Positions 37,023 through 49,330 of a stretch of 64,000 bases of DNA are shown here, one piece after another. The notes beneath the pieces were generated by a model. It was given only the letters and a program-made list of their open reading frames with translations, searched no databases and was not told the origin of the DNA. The stretch is from Crocodylus rhombifer (taxonomy: Eukaryota > Chordata > Crocodylia > Crocodylidae). Where the stretch lies: positions 504,068-568,067 of the forward strand of contig JAVSML010024616.1 in NCBI GenBank assembly GCA_038503035.1, written 5' to 3'. Made by a program: the position numbers and the translations under genes. Each line of letters starts with the position of its first letter. Within the stretch, counting starts at the first letter, position 1.

Positions 37023-37520
37023 CCCCCCCACATAGCTCCAGCTCACCCCATGGCCGGGTGCAGCCCCCCCACTCACCTGCACCTCGCCATGGGGCAAACT
37101 GGAGCCATGCGAGGCAGGGGCGGCCAGCAGACCCACGCCTCCTGAGCTGCCCCCCACCACGGTTCCCTGCACCCTCAGTAGTTGCCCTTGCTCCTCCAGC
37201 TCTCCCCACCCGCTACTTACCTGGTACAGAGCCCAGGTCCTGGTTGCTTCAGGCAGCGTGCTTCAGCACCCAGGAAAGGGCCAACCACAGAGATGCTCTG
37301 GCTGGCTACCAGAGCATCTCTGTGGAGGACTGAGCTTCTGGTTGTCTCAGAATGCTTTTTTCCCCCAGGGTATTGTTTAACCCCTGGATATCCAGGGGTC
37401 TATAATTTTGTCCCCACACTGCAAATTTGCAGCGAGGGGGAACTTTTTTTGTTCCTGCGTGTGCCTCTTGCAGTGTCTCAAAGGGCTCTGGGATGCTGAA
37501 AGACACACATGCACTCTCAT
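37023..37520. other. GC-rich tract after the gap
   Basis: Continues the GC-rich repeat-like DNA. Units with CTGCACCTCGCCATGGGG and CACCCCATGGCCGGGTGCAG next to C-runs look like a minisatellite around the gap. A perfect-looking hairpin AGAGATGCTCTGG...CCAGAGCATCTCT lies at 37290-37322. No gene is recognised. Confidence 0.4.
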
Positions 37521-38457
37521 GTGGATGTGCTCAATGAGTCAGTTAGGAAACTGGTCTCATGCACAAACGACATGAAAAAAAAGAAAGAAAGCAAGTAAAA
37601 TAACTTTATAAATACTTAACTATTTAGAAAGCAGGTAATGCACTAAATGTTACTTTCTACACCCTAGTATTCCTCTGAAAACTAGTCCCCATCCCTTTTA
37701 TATTTATGCCATTACACAGAACACTACAGGAGACCCCCCAGTACCCCACAGTCCCCTGCTCTACCTTCAAAGGGGGAGAGAGAGGGAGAGTAGGTGGCTC
37801 CTTGATACCCAACCAAGTGGTGAGCTGTCATGAGCCCTCCTGGGACCCTGCTATCACTGCCACAGCTTAATGGGCCCCAACAAGAGCTAAGGCCCTTAAA
37901 ATGGGGTGGCAGTGAAGAGAGCAGTTCTCCTTGCCCCTATCATAGTCATAGGCAGCAGGGGGCTGCCTCTGGCAGGTGCTGCTTTTCAGAAGTTGTCAGC
38001 TTATCACTGACAGCCGGCCTGCAGGGAAAGGGCAGTGATTGGGTTTTCCTGGGAGAAGGGGAGCCCAAGAAGCAGCCCCTCTGTCCCTTTGAGGCAGCTC
38101 TGTAGCTCTGCAGCCAGGGCACAAGAACAGCTTAGTGCTTTCTTGTTGTAGTGCTACAAAATGCTGACACACTTTATAGCACTACAAATAAATACCTATC
38201 CATACTCTAACCGAGGAAGTATGTTCCTGAGCAACACCATTAGCTCAATTTTTAAAGCAGCTAAACGGTACCTTTGTCCATGCCATGAGTATATGAATAG
38301 ACAACATTTCTATAATGACATGCCAAGTGAAGTATTGCCTGCACCACAGTGTTACTGACAAAAAACAACATGCCAGTAAATGCCACGATACAACCATGGT
38401 TTCTTTAGCAAAAAGTATTTATCACCGTTTTACTCCCCATTCTCAAAAGTTCTATAT

Positions 38458-38742
38458 ATTGTAGAACCTGGATCATTCTTATCGGGAAGTGACCCATTTA
38501 ATTCACAGTGAGTTGCTGAATTAAGGAAAAGCCACCCAGCTGATGTGATAGTTCCTTATCAGCTGGTCAGGGATCTCACACAGACAAGCAGAGAAACAGG
38601 ACCCTTTGAACAAATAGCTGAAGCTCCTTAGCCATCCCATACAACTGTTTGCTGAAGCTATAGAGCAGCAGATAATTCACAGGCCCCCATCTTCACAGTG
38701 GGCTAAGGACCCTAACCCTGTGAAGTAGCCTGGTTCTACTGT
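38458..38742. mobile_element. Possible Tigger-like MITE
   Basis: The left end TTGTAGAACCTGGATC and the right end CCTGGTTCTACTGTA are inverted relative to each other, and TGTAGAACC/GGTTCTACTGTA ends fit the pogo/Tigger class. The left end is worn and the target duplication is not clean. The last 40 bp also form the left arm of the palindrome at 38702-38838. Confidence 0.4.
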
Positions 38743-38838
38743 AATTTAATTTTAAAAAATAAACACACACACACACACACATTTATTTCTATTAAATTAC
38801 AGTAGAAGCTGCTATTTCACAGGGTTAGGGTTCTTAGC
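38702..38838. repeat. Long palindrome with CA-repeat loop
   Basis: The left arm (38702-38750) starts GCTAAGGACCCTAACCCTGT and the right arm (38791-38838), inverted, starts GCTAAGAACCCTAACCCTGT. Both continue through TTCTACTGTAATTTAAT. The loop holds nine CA units at 38763-38780. This would form a stem of nearly 50 bp with few mismatches. Confidence 0.85.
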
Positions 38839-39708
38839 ATACCTAATGTGCATGTGTGCATGCGTATCTTTCTGTAAGATATATATCTTCTATATATATA
38901 TTTATCTTTCTATAACTACACACACTTTTTCTCCCATCCTTTAGCAGCCCTTCTTTGGAAAGTATATCCATCTTGTGGAATTATATGGACAGTTATTAAA
39001 AATCTCTCTCAATTTTATAGATCTTTAATTTTTATGAAATCCTTTAGATATTTTCATTTAAAGTCACTAATTACATCCCCACTGAACTCTATACGATCAT
39101 GCCTCCCAATTTTTCCTCGCTTTGAGGAACATTACACATTTTGGCCCCAAAATATAGCTATATTTCACACAAATGTATTGCTTCTCTACTTTTATTGTTG
39201 AACACGTGTCATATAAAAAATAAATAATAAAACTGAAGTTACAGAAAGATAAATTTATGCTGAAAGAATTAAAGAAATCTATCTTTTAAATTTATTACAG
39301 GAAACACTTTTGTTTCCTTTCTTCTTCACACACACACACCCACCCGCACATAGCTATATGCTGCATTCCTCACTTGGGACTAAGCAGTTTGAATGACAAA
39401 TGTTGGACTTGCTTGTAAGGATCTAAATAGAGACTTCAGAAATGTAAGTAAATGACAGACAAGATTCAGTCCATGTACATAGTGCAATGACATTATGTGA
39501 ATGTTCTAACAAAAAAAATTAAATGAACTTTTTAATCAATCTAATGGACAAGTTCTGGCCCCACTGACATTGATGGCAAAATTTCCAGTTACCTCAGAAT
39601 GTCCCAGAAATCTGATTTCACTCAATACCTCAAATGTTTATAAGCAAGATGCACTGAAGGGTTGAATGACTCCAAAAGGAACTGACTTGACCCTTTTAGA
39701 AAATACTA

Positions 39709-39970
39709 CAGTATAACCTCATAAATCCAGATATCAAAAATCCAGAGTTCTCAAAAATGCAGCACTTTTTAGCTTCCCCTCAGCTCCCCTGGATGCAGAG
39801 GGGGAAGCTTGCATGTGGCAGCTGCTGTCGCCATCCACCACCCTGTTCCACGTGTGGTAGCTGCTCCAGGACCGGCCACCACTACCCGCACCCTACCCCC
39901 CCTACAACCGCCGTTCCGGTTTCAAAAAACTGAGCAGTCCTGAGCATGCCACATTTATGAGGTTATACTG
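39709..39970. mobile_element. Tigger/pogo-like MITE (262 bp)
   Basis: It has terminal inverted repeats of 18 perfect bases (CAGTATAACCTCATAAAT), flanked by TA at 39707-39708 and 39971-39972. The inside is GC-rich and non-coding. The ends are better preserved than in other copies in the window. Confidence 0.8.
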
Positions 39971-40820
39971 TACTTGTGTTACCTCTTCCAGAAAGCTATT
40001 TCTCCTTGAGAAATTCAAGTCTTTATAGGCCTTGCAAATCCCTCCTCCCAATTATAGGGGACAAACTCATGAAACTAATAGTTTATTTACAGTACAATAC
40101 CAAAACATAAATGCCAAACCTAGGACAAATATTTCTGTGCCCTTGAAATGAAAGATTCCACATCCTGTTGTAAGTTTCCTACCACTTATTTTTGTAATAG
40201 TTTTTATTTTTAAAGAGCAATAGAAAAATATCACTTTTGCATGCATTATAATTCATGTAACATATGATGACTTCTTGGAAGGCTTAAGACACTTTCAACT
40301 TCACTGCAATTTCTCTCAATACATTAGAGATATGCATTCATGATAGGACAATGAATACTACGAAATAGCTTATTGCTCAATCAATAATTTTGACAGAACA
40401 GATGGGATAAGATTTTAAACATCTAAACAAACTGTCTGCACACCTATGTTGTGAAAGAAAACTGAGAACTTGGATTCACCAATTTACTGTTAATTCAGAG
40501 AAAAAAACAGTTTTCAATTAACCGTACAGTTCAGGTGAATGGTATGTAAGCCATCATTTCTACTAACCCTTCACACACTCTTATTACTACAGTTGTTGGT
40601 CTGCTAACAAGTATTCAACCACATATTTTTCAACAAAAGTTAAAAACTACATTTGTTGCAACTTGTGTGAATAGTCATAACCACTGTAACCACAGGCAAG
40701 TACATAATCACTGATCTTATGAACAGTGATGATGGGTCCTTTATAAAATAGACATCTGTCACCTAAATAAAGTATGAAAGTCACACATGGAGAAGACATG
40801 AAGGTGTCAATCATTAATGG

Positions 40821-40925
40821 ATTTTGTAAGTCTAACTACATCCAGAGAATGATAGATAACACATAGCTTTCTCCTTTGAACTATTTCATAACCGATTATT
40901 TTTGCTCTGAGTACTTGGAAAACTT
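40821..40925 (+). repeat. 105-bp duplicated segment, copy A
   Basis: It matches 43462-43566 with two differences that I can see (TAAG/TGAG and ACCG/ACTG). This copy sits in ordinary AT-rich intron DNA and is probably the source. Confidence 0.9.
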
Positions 40926-42558
40926 TCTAATGTCCTTGCCAGGCTATGCAGAGAAACACTGTTAATGTTTGCTGTTTTAATTTTTCCTCAACTAGCTATT
41001 TTTCTCAGCATTTTCCCTTCATTTTGAGACATTATTACATTTTTTTTGTATTCCTGAATATGAGATTTTCCTACTCACTTCTCGAATTAAGATAAAAATT
41101 TCTAAATTCCCCTGCCTTTCTTTATGAAATCTTGAAACCTGACAAACAGAATAAAGCAGTAACTAAAAAACAGCAAACTTTTTTTTATGCATTAAAACAG
41201 AATGTGTTATATCATTTATCACCAACACAGGAACTGTATATACTCTGATATATTATTGAGTTTTAAAATCATAACTAAGATATCTCTGCAAACAACAAGC
41301 AATGAGACATTAACCTAAATATTTGACCCCTAAAAAGAAAGCAACTACAACAGATTTAAAAATGTCAACACTGTTAGGTAGCTATGCTGGGGGAAAAATC
41401 TCAGTATAAAAGTCCACAGTTATTCACTGGCAGCATGGCATTATCCAAATCAACTCGTCAGAGCTACAGCAGAGGCACAGGTATTAAAATAAGGGAGATA
41501 TATCCATATTGCAGGATGATCAGACAACCTCCAGTAATGCAGCTAAGATAAGAGGAGATGCAAATAGTTACTACAAACTTCAGATTCATAGCACCTATCA
41601 TTCATTCTTCTGCTAGATGCCATTCTCTACCCCTGAGCCCCTCACCCCCTTTAGGAAAACTGAAAAATGTATAACCTATATGTAGTAAATTCCACTTCCA
41701 TCTATGGAGATTAAAGACATGTTGGAGAAGAAATGAAAGACACCTCTCTGATATTTGTTCTGTTATTGTTCAGAATGTGTAAAGTCTTTACTAGTGTAAA
41801 AAAAGTATCTATTTCATGCTTTTACTTATTCCCTATTGCTCTCAGCAAAATAAAGGACAGTTGTCTGGAGCAAACTTACTTTCCACCATCACATGAACGT
41901 CATATAAATGGAACACATCAAGTGTTGAGCTGGAAACACAATGAGCCAAAGTTGGTGACATGAATTAGTTTAAAGACCATTATCACTGTAAACATTATTT
42001 TAGCAATTCTAAAAGGAACGGCTATATTTTAATTGTATTAGGCAAAAATGTAATTTATGTTATAAAATTGCTTGATAGTTGAAAGATTTGGATTGAATAA
42101 GGCAGTTAGTTATTTACAGACAACATGCAACTGAAATCTTTTCTCGGTTTTTGTTTGTTTTGGTATTCCTGTATAGTAGTTACATTTTTCCTCTTATAGA
42201 TGTCTGCCACTGGATGTGGACAATTAGTCTGCACATGTCTGGTGAGACTAGTCAGATTGCAAAAAAATTAAAAAATATTTACATTACAACACTAATATTT
42301 GGCCTAAGGAGAAGGCTGAGGGTCTAACTTTTCTGCTGCTACATCTGTTGTTGCGGCAGCTGTTCCGCATGTACAATCATGCAAATACTTTCTCATCTAC
42401 ATGCTGCCTCATCTTTTGATCTTGATGTTTACAAACAAGAGATGGTACTGCCCTGCATAACCCACCTTACCTAAATTCAATCATATTCATCTCAAGTCCC
42501 TCTTATTTACTGCCAAGCTGATAAAAATTCTGGATCTCAAATTACTAGTATTTATTTG

Positions 42559-42751
42559 GGCTGCTTGCAAATGTTTTAAAAAAAACGTAAAAAACCTGTG
42601 TTTAACTGGAAGCAGATCTATACAGACATTGGGCGAGCCTGGTCCAACTAACACACTGCCTCTTCTGGGCATACGCTGGGCTGGGCATGGGAGCATGCTG
42701 AGTTTAAAGTAAAGCACTATTTTGTATTTTTTTTTAGTGTCTGCAAGCAGC
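42559..42751. mobile_element. Short relative of the 27069-27403 element
   Basis: The ends GGCTGCTTGCAAATGTTTTA and, inverted, TGCTGCTTGCAGACACTAAA match the 27-kb element. The inner words CTATACAGACATTGGGCGAG and GTTTAAAGTAAAG are shared. It lacks roughly 140 bp present in the longer copy. Confidence 0.6.
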
Positions 42752-42961
42752 ACTGGTATCTTAGATGGGTATATGAGAATACAGAATGCAGCACACATGC
42801 ATAACTGATTAAAACAAAATAGAAAAGGGCAGTTTGACATTTGCTGAGCATATCATGTCAAGCCATGGAATGGCTTTTCTATTTTCAGTTGTTCACAATG
42901 AAAATAATTTATGCTTTGAATTGAAATCTTGCTGTAGAGTGAAAATTCTGAATCACAATAG

Positions 42962-43160
42962 CTCCTAAAACAGAACAGAAATGGTGGGGGGGTGCTTGAA
43001 CCAAAGTTCATCAAACAAGCTTTAGTTCAAGCACCCCCACCAGCATTTTTAAGTGTGGGGATGCTGATACAGGAGAAGTGGTAGTGCTTTAATTGGAACG
43101 GCTTCCAGAGCCACTCTAAAGCACGGGGCCCTCCACCACCAGAGCACATGTAAAAGTGCC
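42962..43160. mobile_element. Partial Harbinger-like MITE of the 270-bp family
   Basis: It keeps the central arms GGTGGGGGGGTGCTTGAACC and its inverted partner, the GATGCTGATAC segment, and a right end GAGCACATGTAAAAGTGCC. The right end matches the inverted left end of the 27537 copy. The left part is missing. Confidence 0.55.
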
Positions 43161-43319
43161 TGATATCCTGACTAAGTCCTCAGCCCTACCCAAGCACACA
43201 GGCTTCCGGTCTGTGAAGAAGGGGGCAAACCCCTTTGATCATCTAATACTGTTTAGAAAATAGCGAGCACATCTACAAACAGGCCAGGTACCCAGGCATG
43301 CAAGCCTGGTTGGGAAGAA

Positions 43320-44010
43320 GGGCCAAAAACCAGAAGCAGCAGAACAGAGCTTCTAGGCATGGGGTTTAAAGCCCCAGACAGAATAACCCTTCAGCTCCCT
43401 GACTGGGAGCCTCTAATCCCCTGGGCCCAGCAGCCCAGCCAGAGCAGCTGAGTCTAACTACATTTTGTGAGTCTAACTACATCCAGAGAATGATAGATAA
43501 CACATAGCTTTCTCCTTTGAACTATTTCATAACTGATTATTTTTGCTCTGAGTACTTGGAAAACTTGACAATCAGCTGATTGTTGGCCCCTGTAGAATAG
43601 CTCTAGGTCTGGTTGGAGACTCAGGGTTGTCCAGGGACTGGGACCTGAATATTAGCCCCTGCCCAAATAGCTCCGGGTTGTCAGCCGCAGTCCTTGGGCA
43701 GCCCTGGGTCTCAAACCAGACCGAGAGAAGTCTAGTCAGGATCAACAATCAATCAGGTGCCTGTCAAAACTCCACACCTGGCAACTCTTGGCATGGGGGA
43801 ACAGAGGCTGTTGGCAGGAATATTAAACCCTGTACAGGTTGTATTGTTCCCGCTTAATAAGCCCTTCAGCTCCTTCCCCTACATCTACCCATGGCCTAAG
43901 GCCTGGGCTGACAATCACCTGACTGTTGGGCTCAGAGTCAGTTCCAGACCCCCCCAAACAGTCCCCATCCCAGGACCAACAATCAGCTGACTGTTGGCCT
44001 CAGCCACAAG
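43320..44010 (+). repeat. GC-rich repeat with recurring CAATCAGCTGAYTGTTGG
   Basis: The palindrome-cored word occurs near 43569, 43912 (one change) and 43979, with a partial copy near 43746. The segment contains the B copy of the 105-bp duplication (43462-43566). Open frames across 43627-43990 show no domain. The family is unknown to me. Confidence 0.45.
43462..43566 (+). repeat. 105-bp duplicated segment, copy B
   Basis: Near-identical to 40821-40925 but embedded in GC-rich repeat DNA. The left junction carries GTCTAACTACAT twice within about 20 bp, which is a microhomology-like signature. Confidence 0.9.
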
Positions 44011-44418
44011 TTAAATTTAACACATCTCTCTCTTATTTAAATAGCCACAGCTCCGTTTTAGCTCTGAGGAATTGATCTTGATAATGCAAGTGAATTACTG
44101 TGGTCTTTTATACTGAGCTATCCCCCACGTATAGCTGCCTAACAATTCTGACATTTTTTAATTTGTTGCAGTCACTTTCTTTTATGAGGTCAAATATTTG
44201 AGTTGACACCTCTTTGCTTCTTGCTTGCAGAGAGATTTTTTTATTTATTATTTTGAAACTCATAAATGTTATATCAGAGTATACAGTTCTTATGCTGGTG
44301 ATAGTTAATAACATGCTCCATACAAGTTAAATTGAAGGCATCATACAAATCAGCTATAAAAATGTTTAGCACGTTACATGGATTTATAGCTTGTTTGTCA
44401 TTTATGACACTTTAAATT

Positions 44419-44499
44419 GGGTGCATGTGAAGCACTCTAGGCACTTATGCTGTGATTAACATGTTAATTACAGCATAAATATAACATGTAGAGGGGGCC
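44419..44499. mobile_element. Small palindromic MITE
   Basis: The core TATGCTGTGATTAACATG pairs with CATGTTAATTACAGCATA to make a hairpin. The right end, inverted, reads GGCCCCCTCTACATGTTATA, which resembles the end of the Harbinger-like element at 7206. The left boundary and target site are unclear. Confidence 0.5.
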
Positions 44500-44984
44500 A
44501 CAGAGATAAATCGAACATACAATTCTCTTCATCTATTACTGAAATGAGGGCTGGTCTACAAAACAACAACTGTTCAGCAATACAAACCAATGTTACTCAA
44601 CCTTTAAGCATGGAAGATAAATTCTACTATGACTGTATATATGACGTCACAAGTTTAGACTCAAAGGCAGCCACATACAGCGAGATAGCACTGAATATAC
44701 TTAAATGAATTAAAAAAGCCAACCGAAACTGAAGCACAGTATATCTCGGCAGAATAAAATTAACTAAACTTGAATTTGGTCAAGCTTTCAAAGCCAACCC
44801 TACTTTTAAGAACATTTCATTAGAATTCTAATGACTTCAACTTTGTGTTTGGATCTTATTCAGAAGTTAATCACCAGAGAACAAAGTGTTCTGTACCACG
44901 GCAGCAGTTCAGTACAGATCCAAAAAAATGTGAAGGTTGACACGAATCAATCCCCAACACTATTTCTTTTAGGCAGAAAGCTGG

Positions 44985-45055
44985 GCAGTATGGCATCTTA
45001 AAGACTAACTTGCTCAGAGAGGCATGAGCTTTCACAGGCTACAGTGTAGTTCAGT
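44985..45055 (-). repeat. Possible LINE/Penelope 3'-tail scrap
   Basis: Plus strand has GGCATCTTAAAGACTAAC and GGCATGAGCTTTCACAGGC. This resembles the inverted tail of reptile elements that read GTTAGTCTTAAAGGTGCC and CGAAAGCTTATGC. It is short and diverged. Confidence 0.3.
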
Positions 45056-47638
45056 AAATGCTATGAATGGATTCATAGTGTTCTATTTCCTACAGCACCC
45101 CAAGTTTTTCATGGACATTTCATATTTTTCTTAGTTTTCAAAATAAAATACACCTCAGCCAGAAATGTTTCCTAACAAAAAACGATTTTTTAAAATAATT
45201 AAAACAAATACTGGAGATTGCATTTACACATAAAATTAAGGACTTACCTAATCAAGACATGACAGCTAATTGAGTAGGTTCTAAGCTTGTGAAAACTGTC
45301 ATCACTCCATTTACTTCAATGAAGAAATGACTCTACACCAAGGATATGCCCTGTTGAATTTGCTTTCTTTACTTATTCTGTTGTATATTTCCTTATACAA
45401 CACATAATTAATTCTGTTTTAACTGCTTTAACTTTTAGCTTCAAGAGTTTGTTGGTCCAACAAACTATTTATGTTGCAACTATTTTACACATATGTACAT
45501 GTAGCAACAAATATAAACACGTGTATATTTGTTTAATATTAAAATATGGGGGGTAAAATCCTTCCAGTGACATCTGAAATAAAATATTTTATTCAGCCTA
45601 CAACAGCACCAATATCTCTGGCCAATACATTAAAGAAAGATACTACAAGACCATGGCTCAAGTGAGAAAATAGACAATTTAAAAGGTCCATGTTTAAATT
45701 GAAAGGAAGAAAAATAAAACATGCTGTAGTTTTTTTTTTTAGTAATTGGTCTCTAAAATATGAGTTTATACTTGAATGAAACAACAATATTGCCTACACT
45801 TTCCTAAATACAATTTGAATATTGGTATATTTGTTCCCTTTCTTGCAATCAAGTTTTTTTTTTCAAATCAATTTTGTTAGTTCTAACTTGGCGATCAAAT
45901 AATTTTTATTTTTACACTATTACAGAAGTGCATTTCTCTAGGTTTCCAAAACCACCTTATTCAACCTTCCCCATCTGTCACCATCTGCTTCTTTTTAGCA
46001 TGTACTTTTTGTGTGATCACATAAGCATGTGAAAAATAACTAACATTCAGATGATTGTCTGCTGGTACATTTGAGGACTGGGCATAATAAAAGTGAACTG
46101 CCAAAATGTACTTAACACTTTTAATTTTGTTGGGTCTTGCATGTGAGCTACATTTGATTTTCAAACTGTTTTACAATTGGAAAGTTGATCAGGTACTGCT
46201 AACTCATCAGTAAAGCTGAGAGTCTATATAATTAGCACAGCATTAAATAGCTTTATTCAATGGCAGCCATAGCAAATGCAAAAATCCAGCCACAAGAGTT
46301 CACACATTTGACTTAATTAAGTCTAACCCTTAACTGATGCTGGAAAGATGGGGTGGGAGAGATGAAAAGGAGCCTGTTTTATAGTCAGGGTAGGCACAAT
46401 TTAGCTTCTTCTGGCAGGGTACAAGAAACAAAGAAGTCCAGCAGTAACAGAGGTGCAAGGATTCTGGTGGAAAAGTAGGAGGGGCATCTGAGAAGGAGAG
46501 TTCTGCTTTTCTCCCCACCAGCCAATAGAGCTGACAATATAGGAAAACACAATGCAGCTTCTTAAAAGGATACAGCAATACCACCTCTGCCTCTGTGTAC
46601 AAACCAAGACACCAAATTGGGATGAAGGAGATGTGGGATTCCAGAACTCTGTCTATACCCATGAACTGAAGGATACCATAGTAACAAGGAAAAAGCATCC
46701 TTTCTTGCTTATAACTCCATCTGGCTGAATATTAATGGAAAATGAACATAAAGATGGTATGAACACTGGAAGAGTACATTTATTTTTCCACCCAAACAAA
46801 ATAGTTTGCAGCTCTGACCCCAGCTAACTGCATTGCCATTTCTATCTGATATATATTTGTGTGTGTTTAGCCTATTTTTTTCCACCTGTCTGCCTCACTA
46901 GAGGGACCTCTTAAGTCCTCTCCGTTTGTAAAGCAAAACCATTGTGATACATATGCCACCACCACAGCTTTGTGAGATGGTGAATTCCTTTCTTCCTACT
47001 TGGAAATCAAAATACTGTTACGTGGAGACTTATCTCAAAGAGCAAAAAGAATTAAGCACTCAGCAGGATCAGGATTTATCAGTACTTCCCAATAACAGCA
47101 AATGAAAGTAAGCTTCCACAGTCACAGATTTTACAAGTTGCTCACTGCACAGCATGTCCACATTCACAGGCAATGCTGCAGGGCCAGCTGGACCCAAGGA
47201 TTTCAGGTAAAATGATCTGAATGATTTTTAGACCATGACAATTGATTTACAGCAAATATTTACAGCAAGATCAACGCTAATTTTTAATTAGAAGTCCAAT
47301 ATATAACATCACTGTATTTTAATATTTTTATCCTTCTTAAATGCAATCAAACCTTATTTGCTTGCTCTTTTTATTTCTCTGAAAAGATTACTTCTTAAAA
47401 AAAAGTAATAGTAGTTTATTTTTATAATCCCTGAGTAGAACATTGTCTCCCTCTTGAATTTTTACACTACTATAATAGAAAATGTAAACCAAGAATTCCT
47501 TGTGCAAAATTTCTGTTAATAGTGGGTGCGTCTATACATGTGGTTTACTGCAGTTAACTAATTAGCTCCGCAGTAAAGTGTCACTGTCTACATGTGTGCC
47601 CATATTAAGACGCAGTAAATTAGTTAACTCCACCATGT

Positions 47639-47902
47639 GTGCTGAAGGAGATGGGTGCAGAGGTGGTTTTCTCTTCTATCCTGCCAGTGAGTGGACGAGG
47701 CAGACGGCATGAAACGTGCATCGCGGAGACCAACTGGCAGCTACAGGAATGGTGCTTCGAGAAGGGCTTTGGCTTCCTCAGCCACGACCGGCACATCACA
47801 ACAAGACACATGCTGGGATGGGATGGGCTCCACCTTTCCCCTAAAGGTAAGCGTGTGTTCTCTTCTAGGTTGGTGGACCTCCTCCAGCGGGCTTTAAACT
47901 AG
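47639..47902 (+). pseudogene. CR1 ORF1 C-terminal fragment (esterase-like)
   Basis: The frame contains GAEVVFSSILPVSGRGR, then WCFEKGFGFLSHD, then MLGWDGLHLSPKGKRVFSSR and ends LLQRALN. The D-G-x-H-L-S block matches the last catalytic box of SGNH esterase-like domains found in CR1 ORF1. The N-terminal part with the catalytic Ser is missing. A spacer of about 150 bp separates it from ORF2. Confidence 0.75.
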
Positions 47903-48054
47903 GCTCGTCGGGGGAAGGGGAAGATGAGGGCGGAGGAAATATCAGACTGCCAGACCAAACAGCACCCACAACTACAGCCCAGCCCAGACCGACGAATGAA
48001 GCAATCAAACATGTAAGAGAGAGGGGCCAGGGTAAAGCTGGGACTAGGGGGTCA

Positions 48055-49330
48055 GTACACACAACCACAGGAGGCCTCAAAGGCCTCTATGCCCATAGTA
48101 TGGGAAACAAGCAGGAGAAACTCACCCTCCTGCTGGCTGACACCAGCCCGGACATAGTGGGGATTACAGAAATGTGGTGGGACGAAACGCATGATTGGGC
48201 AGTCAATGTCAAGGGCTATAGACTGTACAGGAGGGACAGGATAGGAAAGAGGGGTGGGGGCGTGGTGCTCTATATTAAGGAGGAATACACATCCTTGTTA
48301 ATTAGCAAGGAGCCAGGGGACGGGCACTCTCAAGTGCTTTGGGTTAGAGTACAAGGCAGTCGAGGGGAAAGGGACTTAATGGTGGGAGTCTACTACAGAC
48401 CTCCCAACCAGGGAGAAGAGCTTGACCAGGAATTCTTGGGTCAGCTCACAGAGGTAGTGAAGGCTAAAGATGTGGTTGTCATGGGGGACCTGAATTTCCT
48501 GGACATCTGCTGGGAAGAGCAGTCAGCCAGGCCTGAACGCTCACGTAGGTTCTTGGCCAGAGTGCAGGACCTCCATCTAACCCAGGAGGTGCACAGCCCC
48601 ACCAGGGGGGACGCCTTGTTGAACCTAGTGCTGGCCACAGGTGATGACCTGGTGAGGGGGCTGCGGGTGCTCGACCACCTGGGCGACAGCGATCATCGCC
48701 TGCTGGAATTCACCATCCAGCACAAGGTGGCAAAGGCATGCAGTAAGGCAGCGGCCCTAGATTTTAGGAGGGCAGACTTCTACGAGCTAAGGAGGATAGT
48801 TGGAGAAGCGCTGAGGTCCCGGGGGGGGAGGGGAGTCAGGTGTCCAAGAAGAGTAGTTGCTCCTTAAGGAGACCATCCTCCAAGCCCAAAGGAAGGTAAT
48901 CCCAACGAGGATCAAAGGGAGCAGGAGAGCACACAACCCTCTGTGGCTCACCAAAAGAATCCGGGAATGTCTCCTTACTAAAAAAGAGGCTTATACCCAA
49001 TGGAAAGAAGGGGTCATCACCAGGGAGGGCTATTCTGTAGCTGCTCGGGGATGTAGGGGGGCAGTTAGGAAGGCCAAGGCAGAGATGGAACTGGGACTAG
49101 CTTCCCAGATTAAGGACTATAAGAAGTCCTTTTTTAAATACGTAGGGGGTAAAAAGAAGGTCCAGGGTAATGTGGGGCCCTTGCAGGGCGCCATGGGAAA
49201 CTTGGTCGTCACACCAGATGGCAAAGCTAACATGTTTAACGATTTCTTTGCCTCCGTCTTCCTAAGTAGGGACCAGAACAGCCACCTCCCTGCTGGGCCC
49301 CGGGGGAGGCACACCTGGGCCACAGGTTAG
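48055..49330 (+). pseudogene. CR1 ORF2 endonuclease and linker fragment
   Basis: The frame starts GGLKGLYAHSMGNKQEKL. It shows the apurinic endonuclease blocks PDIVGITEMWWDETHDW, GVYYRPPNQGEE, VVMGDLNFLDICWEE and DHLGDSDHRLLEF, the last holding the catalytic Asp-His pair. A frameshift at about 48840 moves the rest to another frame (48857-49330), which holds the linker before the reverse transcriptase with SFFKYVGGKKK. It is a fossil of a retrotransposon protein and has no host role visible. Confidence 0.85.

Noticed and set aside
36794..37333. Long open frames across the N gap
   Set aside because: They exist only because N codons are read through; C-runs give proline or glycine repeats.
45450..45475. 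Perfect 21-bp palindrome AGTTTGTTGG.CCAACAAACT
   Set aside because: Isolated and short; chance or decayed MITE core cannot be told apart.
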